Part shown: piece by piece, positions 57,031-64,000 of the stretch | How the letters are laid out: every line of letters starts with the position of its first letter | How positions within the stretch are numbered: position 1 is the stretch's first letter | Translations under genes and position numbers: made by a program | The notes under the pieces: generated by a model | The model's database searches: none | What the model was told of the DNA's origin: nothing | The model's input: only the letters and a program-made list of their open reading frames with translations | NCBI GenBank assembly: GCA_963969345.1 | Contig: OZ017768.1 | Location: 6,782,718-6,846,717, forward strand | Source: Turbatrix aceti | Taxonomy: Eukaryota; Nematoda; Chromadorea; Rhabditida; Panagrolaimidae | Length of the DNA stretch: 64,000 nt | Direction: 5' to 3'

Positions 57031-59330
57031 ATGAGACAACGCCCCTGCGAGTGTGTATTTTTTTTCCTCGCCATTCTGACGACGAGCCTGGATGCCAGAG
57101 AGAAGACACTCGTCGAACAGACGTATGATGGCTACGTGGTATCGTACTCGGAGAAGTGCAAGGCGATCATAGACCGCTTCAACGACGAGGAGAAAAATGT
57201 CATCAAAGCAACGGAAGACGCCAAAGACTGCTGTCTAAAGAATCTGCCGTCCGAATGCGCACCCATTTGCAACTACAGGTATCTGAATGGGACTGTGGTA
57301 GGTTTCACTGGTTCTTTAATTTTTATGGAGTTGGATAACCTGACACAAAATCGGAGATTCTTGGATTTTGGGTCGGACTTCACAAAAACCAAAAATAAGA
57401 CAATTTTTACCAAAATGACAATTTTTTGTCAAAAACTCGTCCTAAAGTACGAATTTTTGTTTCAAAAAATCAAATACGTTCGCGTTCGTTCGTTTTCGTT
57501 CGCAAACAAAATAAAATTTTTCGAACAGATAAAACGAACAAAAATTGGGATAAAATTAAGGTAACGGGGTCAAAATTTGTGTTATTCAACAAAAATTGGC
57601 AAATAACATTTATCAAATTTACACAGAAAAAAGTTTTGAAAAACTGGTATCAAAAACGAAAAAACGTGCGCTATCAAATTTTTCGATTTTCGACTTGGGA
57701 ACAAAATTTCGCACAACTGATAAAAAAAAATATGTTCAATGTTCGTTCACGAACATATTCGCGTTCGTTCGATTTTTCGTTGTTGTTCGTGTTCGCTCGC
57801 AAAAGAAAAAATTGTTCGTGTTCGCTCGCAAAAGAAAAAATTGTTCGTGCTTGCCCATTCAAAAATTTCCGTTCAGGTTACCAAAATTTTCAGGTACCCA
57901 AAAACAAAAAAACTTTTCTGGAGTGCACTTTCAGATCATCAAAACAGTCAATCCAGGCCTGTTCGCGTGGAAAACGCTCATTCAATGGTTGATTCCGACG
58001 TCCAAATGCATGCTCTACGACATGGACAACTTTGCGTCGTGCGCAGTCGGGCAAAAGCCGATGATCGCGTGCCTGCGCGTATCGGAGAAATTTCGTCCAA
58101 ACGAGAGCGAAATTCACTGTCGTCCGCTGCTCGAAGGCACGCCGGCCGAACTCACGCTGAGCGTGCTTTTCTCGTGTCCGCGCACGATCCAGCACATCGC
58201 CGGATGCCCGAATCAACTCGAGCGCCGTTTTAAACGCATTCTCAGGACCAAGAAAGGCAACGCCGATGACTACCACATACTCCGGACGTACTTTGCCATC
58301 GCTGATCCAGAATTTGTGATCGACGTCGATAACCTCATCGAAGACGCGGTCACGATCATCAACATGACGCGCGGTATTCTCATCACCGCCGCCGACGACA
58401 CCGTCAATTCCGAGGACCGTGAAAGGATCAAGAAACTCATCGAAAAGTTCAACGGTCCCGTCGATGAAATTACAAAGGCCGACGTGCACGAGGGCCTGGA
58501 TATTGCCAAGAAGTGAGTTTGGAATTTCACTGGCAAGAAATATGTCAGGTGAAATTTACATTTTTTTTTCAAAATTGGCAAAAATTGATTTCACTATGAA
58601 AAATTTTTACCGCAAAATTCATCCGCCTGAGGCAAAACCTGGCCGAGTTACGATCGCCTGGAATCGTTTTTTTGCCTTTTTGACGATTTTTGGCACGTTG
58701 TAGCTAAAAAAACTATGGCATTTCCAAATCCGGGGTACATAATGACTGACGTAGTTTTTGATGGAGAATCTGAGAAAAATATAAAAATTTAGAGTTATCA
58801 TTTGAAAAATGCCGAAAATCGCATTTTAAAAAAGTCACAATTGCAACATTTGTTTCTGCATATTTTCAAATGATAACTCTAAATTTTTATAAATATTTTT
58901 CTTGGATTTTCCATAAAAAACTACGTCGGTCAATATGTACCCCAGATTTGGAAATGCCGTAGTTTTTTTGTTACAAAGTGCCAAGAATTCTCAAAAAGAC
59001 AAAAAACCGTTTCAGGCGATCGTAACTCGGCCAGGTTTTGCTTCAGGCAGGTGAATTTTACGGCAAAAACCTTTTTACAGTAAAATTCACAGATCTTTTT
59101 TTTTTACTTTTTTTGACAAAATTTCACGAAAAATATCCAAAAACAAACTAAAAAATTCCTTGTTAGTGGCACCAAAAATATTTTAATATCTTAGTTACGC
59201 CAAGCCCCGGGCAATCCGAAAGGTCCGGAAATACGTTCCGGAAATCATCATGTTCCTCCGGATCCTGGGCCCAGCCGGAGTGCTTGACAAACTCGGCCCG
59301 ATACCCACCCTGTCATCGAAGCCCGATTGA
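57031..59330 (+). CDS. Secreted DB-module-like cysteine protein
   Basis: Three exons (57031-57297, 57935-58512, 59195-59330) give 327 codons in phase, 326 residues. A signal peptide (CVFFFLAILTTSLDA) is followed by KDCCLKNLPSECAPICNYR and, after the first intron, ...TSKCMLYDMDNFASCAVGQKPMIACL. The CC, C, C and C..AC pattern over ~100 residues resembles the nematode DB domain, with the usual second CC reduced to AC. The rest (RVSEKFRPNESEIHCRPLLEG, EDAVTIINMTRGILITAADD, and a basic tail YAKPRAIRKVRKYVPE) I do not recognise. Stopping at the TGA at 58512-58514 is possible, but that triplet is a GTGAGT donor and the third exon continues the frame. The function of DB proteins is essentially unknown. 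Intron 1 contains GTTCG-family repeat text and intron 2 a foldback element. Confidence 0.7.
57475..57870. repeat. GTTCG-family repeat in the DB-like gene intron 1
   Basis: TACGTTCGCGTTCGTTCG at the left, the AT-rich middle GAACAGATAAAACGAACAAAA, and TTGTTCGTGTTCGCTCGCAA twice at the right reproduce the family seen at 7387, in inverse orientation. The ends are not well preserved (right end TGCTTGCCCATTC). Confidence 0.6.
58545..59150. mobile_element. Foldback (palindromic) element, copy 1, DB-like gene intron 2
   Basis: The left arm contains CCTGGCCGAGTTACGATCGC, and the right arm its inverse GCGATCGTAACTCGGCCAGG. Matched pairs continue along the whole length: GGCATTTCCAAATC with GATTTGGAAATGCC, and AGAGTTATCATTTGAAAA with TTTTCAAATGATAACTCT. 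The two arms of about 280 bp meet in a short AT-rich centre near 58840. A second copy is at about 61785-62370. The outer limits are approximate, because no target duplication was found. It has no coding capacity. Confidence 0.75.
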
Positions 59331-59376
59331 ATCATCCACATAAATGAATGCTCCAATGATACATAAATTTGACAAA

Positions 59377-62300
59377 TCAGATATATTCATACGTGTTTGG
59401 ATCATCGCTGTCGCGTTTCATGTATTCGCGATCGATGAGGGTCTCGATGCGCTTTTTGATGTCGAGCGGACGAACGTCGAAGGCCAGACCGCTGCTGAGT
59501 TCCCCGATGAGCGCGTTGTGGGCCATGCGCTTCTCCCGCTTCATGACGCAGACGATCCTGGCGTCGATGGCAAACATGCGGTCGTTGTCGACCTCTTCGA
59601 CGTTCTTGGCGACGTCTCTTTCCTACAAAAGGGTTCATTGGGGTCGTCTGGGGTGGTCCGAAGCCAAAGAGTCACAAACCGTCTCCTTGAGCAGCACCTG
59701 GCTGATCTTGATCTTGTACGCAGGGCTTTCGAAGCCCGAGTTGAAGCGAATCACCTCAGAGTCGAGGATCCGGGCTCGTTCTTGCTTCTCCCTGATCAAG
59801 ATGGGCGTCTTCGGAGCGCACAGAGACACCAGAGTCCGTACCATGTCGTCCCAGGCTGAAAAAACAGAATTCAGCTCCGGCAGAAAAGTCAGAACAAGCA
59901 TAAAATAAAATATCGGCCGGAAAACATTCGAAGGTATTTTTCGAATAAAACACTTTTTTTTCATTTTTTATGTTTGAATTAATTTTTTCTAATTGTTTAC
60001 GTTTTTAATTTTTTCGATTTATTTTTTTTGTGTTCTAACTATTTTAGTTAAAATTTTTTTGTGTTTGAACTTATTTTTTTCCAATTTTCATTATTTCTTG
60101 TAAAACGTAAAAAAATGATGTTCACATTTTTTTTTGTTTTTAAAAAACACTCGTTCAAAATAAAGTCAAATTTTACAAAAATGGTCCTAAAACGAAGCAA
60201 ATAATTATTTTTTTCAAAAAATAAATCAAAACCGCGTCCAAAAATTTTTTTCAGTCAATTTTATGACGAATCAAAAAACCTACGAATGCCAGTTGACTCA
60301 AGAATCTCCTTGACAGTCGCAGAATCGCGGTCGTTGAAGAACGTGAGCACCAGAGCCTGATACATCGATACTTCGAGTTCTTTCTTCCCCTGAAAAAAAA
60401 GTTCCTTTCATCAATCGAACAAAAAAAGCAACTCACAGAGTCGAAATAAGCGGTGAGAACGCAGTACGAAACGTTGTACTGCCAGGTCAGCTTGCGGCCC
60501 TTGTTGCGACCGATGTAGTACTCCGCGTAGCAGTTTTGGTAGTCGAGGAAGGCCTGGGGCACGTTGCATTCCGTTTTGTCGTACGACGGCCACGCGCATT
60601 GCGAGAGAACGTTGACGTAGACCTCGCCGAAGGGCTTCGGGATCGTCGCTTTTTCGAGGTACTGAAATGAAACAGAGGCACTGAACTGTCAGTCGTAGAA
60701 AATTATGCACCTATGGGCGAACGTTCGCGAACAAATTAGATTTTTTGTTCGTGTACGTTCGCGAACAAATAGGATTTTTTCTGTTCGTGTTCGTTCGCGA
60801 ACAAAAATTTTTTAGCGTTTGTTCGGAAACGAAATAAAATTTTTCGAACAGATAAAACGAACAAAAATTAGGACAAAATTAGGGTAAAAGTGTCAAAATT
60901 AATGTTATTTGACAAAAAAATGGCAAATAACATTTATAAAATTTACCCGGAAAAAATTAGGAAAACTGGTATTCAAAATGAAAAAAAAAAACGTGCACTG
61001 CCAAATTTTTCTATTTTCTACTTGGAAACAAAATTTCGCACAACTGATTAAAAAAATCTGTTCGGTGTTCGTTCGCGAACACAGTCAAAAATGTTCGCGT
61101 TCGTTCGATTTAAAAAAAATTTTTTAAAGTGTTCGTGTTCGTTCGCGAACAAAAAATCGACTGTTCGTCCCTCCCGAACCCCAACTTACACTCTTGAAGC
61201 CGACCATCATCTCCTTGCTGACAGCGATATCCTGGAACATGCTCTCCAACTTGCTCGTGAACGTATCGCCGCACTCTTAAACAACAACAACCAACATTTG
61301 ACGTCTGATATCGTTTGTAAAACCGAAACTCACCATTTCTCAGTTTGGTGAGCATGGCGACTTCCGCGTCGACGTTTGCCGATTTTCCGCAGAGCAGGCG
61401 CTTGGCGAGGTCCCGCTTGTAGAAAACCTCGAAAACGTCTTTGCCCTGGATAAAACGGAAGAGTACGATGACCCTATCCATGAGCTCGTCAAATTCGGCC
61501 TCGTTCATGGATTTGTGCGCAGTCCGCATTTTGAGATCCATAAACTTGGCGATGAGCTCAGCCGGTTTTTTCTGGCGCGTGTTGATGAAGTACGTGAAAG
61601 CGTCCTTCAGCGCCTGGATAAACTTTTCATCGTTGTTGAAGCAAATCCGGATCATTTCGTCGAGGTTTTTCTTGAAGACGAGCAGCCATTCGACGAGTTC
61701 TTTGTCCTTGGATTCGTCCAGCACCTTTTTTTGGCCTTCTTTCTGAAAAACAGGCATATGGCAAATTTTTTTGTTCTGACAAGAGATGTGTCAGGTGGCA
61801 TTTTGAAAATTTTTGACAAAAAAAAGCTTTAACTATGAATGAAAGTTTTCATCGTATAATTCACCCGTCCGAAGCCAAAACTGGCCGAGTTACGATCGCC
61901 TGAAATCGTTTTTTTGCTTTTTTGACAATTTTTGGCACGTTGTAGCTATTATAAAAAACTACGGCATTTCCAAATCCGGGGTACATTTTGATCGACGTAA
62001 TTTTTGATGGAGAATCCGAGAAAAATATAAAAATATTGAGTTACCATTTTAAAAGATGCCGAAACAAATGTTGCCATTGTGACTTTTTAAAATGCGATTT
62101 TCGGCATTTTTCAAATGATAACTCTAAATTTTTATATTTTTCTCAAATTCTACATCAAAAATCACGTCGATCAATATGTACCCCGGATTTGAAAACGCCG
62201 TATTTCTTGCTACAACGTGCCAAAAATCGTCAAAATGGCAAAAAAACTATTTCGCGCGATCATAAAACTTCCAGATTATGCTTCAGGCAGGTAAATTTAA

Positions 62301-64000
62301 CGGCAAAAACTTTTTTTTCATAATAAAGGCTATTTTTTGGCAAAAATTTTCACAAAAAATGTCCTAAACGTCCCCGACCAAATTCCAACCTTTACGTAGT
62401 CCATAAAATGCATTCGGAGATTAGCGTGCCCGTTTTTGCACTCAGCAAGGAGGACAAAGAGTTTGGTGAGCGCTTCCATGTCCTTCTTCTCAAAAAGCTC
62501 GGCCCTGGACTTGATGAGCATCCGCTCGCAGAGCTGATCAACGAGGCACTCATGCGTGAGAGCGTGCAGCGTCTTTTGCGTCGATTCGTTCAGGTAGGAT
62601 GCCACGCGTTTGTTTTCCTCTTCCAGTTTTTGGTTCACGTAATCAATGTACTTGGGCAACTGAAATCCCGCTTTTTTCAGTCCCGGGAACCCACAAAAAC
62701 TCCAAAACCAACCGAAAGCGTCTTAAACTTGTCCTGGCCTTCCTGACCGTAAAAATTCTTCGTTGTAAGATTGAATTTAGGCTCAAACATGGTATCATAA
62801 ATCCGGATATTGGAAATGAAGTTGACGATATTTCTGATACTCGAAATGTCCGTCTGAGTGCCGTTGCGCTCGGCGTTGATCCGGGTAATCAGGCGATCCA
62901 CGACGGACTCGAGAACGACCGCGTGTGGCGGTTTTTTGACGAATTGGACGAGGCTGTTGATGGCCATCGGCCAGAGCGGACGGTTGCTCTTGCTCGGCAG
63001 GTAGCCGTTGAGCAGGAACACGTACGAAAGCAGGTCCTAAACACCGTGGTATAAAATCCGGTGAATCGGAGAATTTTAGGGTCGGCGAAAAATTTTAGTC
63101 ATTTTTTTCAAAAAAAAACTTGTATAATTTTCAGCTGTTTTGTAAATGATTTTTTTTTAGAAAAACCTAATAATTATTGCGAATTTTTGCACATTTGTTC
63201 AAAAATGAAAAAAAATGGCGAAATGATAACAAAATGGCGAATTCGACCAAAAAAATTAGGACAGCAACCTATTTTTTTAATTGTTTATTGATTTTGTTCG
63301 AAAAATCGAACAAACGAAACATTTTAAAAATATTTATATCGAAAACATTTTTTTTCATCGTATGTGTAAAATTTGTTTCACCAAATAAAAAAACAAAAAG
63401 ATTGGTAATATTTACACGTTTTTTTTAATTTTGATCGCGGACGAACGCAAACGGCCGCCCCTCCCAGCAGCCCCCGACTCCCAACGGCAATCCCAGCCCG
63501 AAAACGCACCACCCGGGTCTTGAAGTTCTTCCAGTCGTTGCAGAAGCGCTCCAGGATATCCGGGGACTGCGGACCGGTGCTGAAGGCGTTTTCGAAGATG
63601 TACGGCATGCTATCATCGATAATCGCGCTCAAATCCTGTTCAATCCTCGCTGCGTAGCCTGTGCGGATCATGCTGGTCACGATGTTGCTCAGATAGGTTA
63701 ACGTGAATTTCTTGCGATCGATGTCGCCGGTTTGGAGGATCAAAACGGCATTTTGTTCGACAACCGGCCAGAAATTCTCAAAAATCTGGATAGGATCGTT
63801 TTTCTTCTGTTCTCCGTCTAAATTAGCAACTTTCGATAAAAGCCGATCCAGGAAGGAAAAAACAAAACAAAACATACGCCTGACAACGGTGTACTTCGGC
63901 GCAGCGCTGCCAAAGTCGTCAGCCGCGTTCGGGCCCACTCCACGCCTGTACTTTTTCCTGTACTGTTCCAATTCGTTTGCCAAATCCTCAGCATAGGTCT
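59377..64000 (-). CDS. cul4: Cullin, CUL4-like (5' end outside window)
   Basis: Ten exons are visible: 63878-64000 (running off the edge), 63510-63817, 62713-63036, 62390-62659, 61334-61742, 61190-61275, 60437-60661, 60284-60389, 59680-59855, 59377-59622. They cover about 757 residues, nearly a whole cullin. N-terminal cullin-repeat helices lead into KKPAELIAKFMDLKMR, ILFRFIQGKDVFEVFYKRDLAKRLLCGKSANVDAEVAMLTKL and ECGDTFTSKLESMFQDI, where the RBX1-binding cullin homology domain begins. The C-terminus is DARIVCVMKREKRMAHNALIGEL...IKKRIETLIDREYMKRD; the Lys of VMK is the conserved neddylation site. KKRIE.LIDREYM.RD and the ECG.TFTSKLE..F text fit CUL4 best. CUL4 scaffolds DDB1-based ubiquitin ligases in the nucleus. 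Introns are large where repeats sit. The assignment to cullin is certain; to CUL4 it is likely. Confidence 0.92.
60716..61172. repeat. GTTCG-family MITE, decayed, in a cul4 intron
   Basis: The left end CTATGGGCGAACGTTCGCG and the right end CGACTGTTCGTCCCTCCCG are recognisable versions of the family termini at 7387 and 7856. The interior has the family words and the same AT-rich middle. The flanking 8-mers do not match, so the target duplication has decayed or an end has shifted. Confidence 0.7.
61785..62370. mobile_element. Foldback (palindromic) element, copy 2, cul4 intron
   Basis: This copy shares GGCCGAGTTACGATCGCCTG, the TTGGCACGTTGTAGCT block and the GATAACTCTAAATTTTTAT arm with copy 1 in the neighbouring gene, in the same order. 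Arms of about 280 bp face each other. Copy 2 has diverged more in its right arm (CATAAAACTTCCAGATTATG against AACTCGGCCAGGTTTTG). Termini are approximate. Confidence 0.75.
63105..63465. repeat. Remnant of a GTTCG-family repeat in a cul4 intron
   Basis: TTGTTCGAAAAATCGAACAAACG and a right end GGACGAACGCAAACGGCCGCCCCTCCC are compatible with the family, but the middle is mostly A/T text without the diagnostic words. I call it with reserve. Confidence 0.4.

Overview
The window is eukaryotic nuclear DNA from a nematode of unidentified species. Three things point there: a cuticle collagen with the nematode-type N-terminal membrane segment (26.4 kb), a secreted cysteine protein resembling the nematode DB module (57-59 kb), and compact introns of mostly 46-60 bases ending in TTTTCAG or TTTTAG. 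Exons are GC-rich and introns and spacers AT-rich. I assembled gene models by hand from splice sites and reading phase. Almost all complete models close to a whole number of codons, which is the main support for the exon boundaries.

Layout, left to right: 1-3.0 kb, no gene, one hAT-type MITE. 3.0-4.6 kb (-), stomatin/MEC-2-like scaffold. 4.9-6.3 kb (-), ZC2HC1-type zinc-finger protein. 7.15-15.9 kb (+), IFT172/OSM-1, an intraflagellar transport protein, with a textbook X-box 95 bp before its ATG. 16.6-22.4 kb (+), a giant Lys/Ser/Glu-rich protein with C-terminal calponin-like (UNC-87/CLIK) repeats. 22.4-26.3 kb, a repeat-rich spacer (two MITEs, a minisatellite, a broken LINE). 26.4-27.4 kb (+), cuticle collagen. 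29.8-31.4 kb (+), peroxin-3. 31.6-32.1 kb (+), a small coiled-coil protein (dynactin p24 candidate). 33.5-37.0 kb (-), Staufen. 37.6-38.7 kb (+), mitochondrial ribosomal protein mS34. 41.2-42.0 kb (+), a small predicted N-myristoylated orphan. 42.1-49.8 kb (-), a small-conductance Ca-activated K channel (SK/KCNL) with an unusual selectivity filter. 49.8-54.1 kb, no convincing gene. 54.2-55.4 kb (-), an orphan with gag-like C2HC zinc knuckles. 56.0-56.9 kb (-), a secreted, probably GPI-anchored glycine-rich orphan. 57.0-59.3 kb (+), a DB-like secreted protein. 59.4 kb to the right edge (-), a CUL4-like cullin running off the window.

The genes form no operon or pathway; they are housekeeping, cilium, muscle, cuticle and neuronal genes side by side. 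Two tail-to-tail pairs are very tight (84 bp at 42.0 kb, 46 bp at 59.35 kb).

The most distinctive signal is the mobile DNA. At least five different non-autonomous families have short terminal inverted repeats starting CA(G/A), four of them with perfect 8-bp target duplications, as expected of hAT elements. Each family's interior is built from its own short, repeatedly inverted word. Several sit within a few bases of a 5' splice site. One degenerate copy in an IFT172 intron is itself interrupted by an 825-bp LTR element in miniature (TRIM) with a tRNA-Gly primer-binding site and a perfect 5-bp target duplication. Two copies of a separate ~600-bp foldback element lie in introns of the two convergent genes at the right end.
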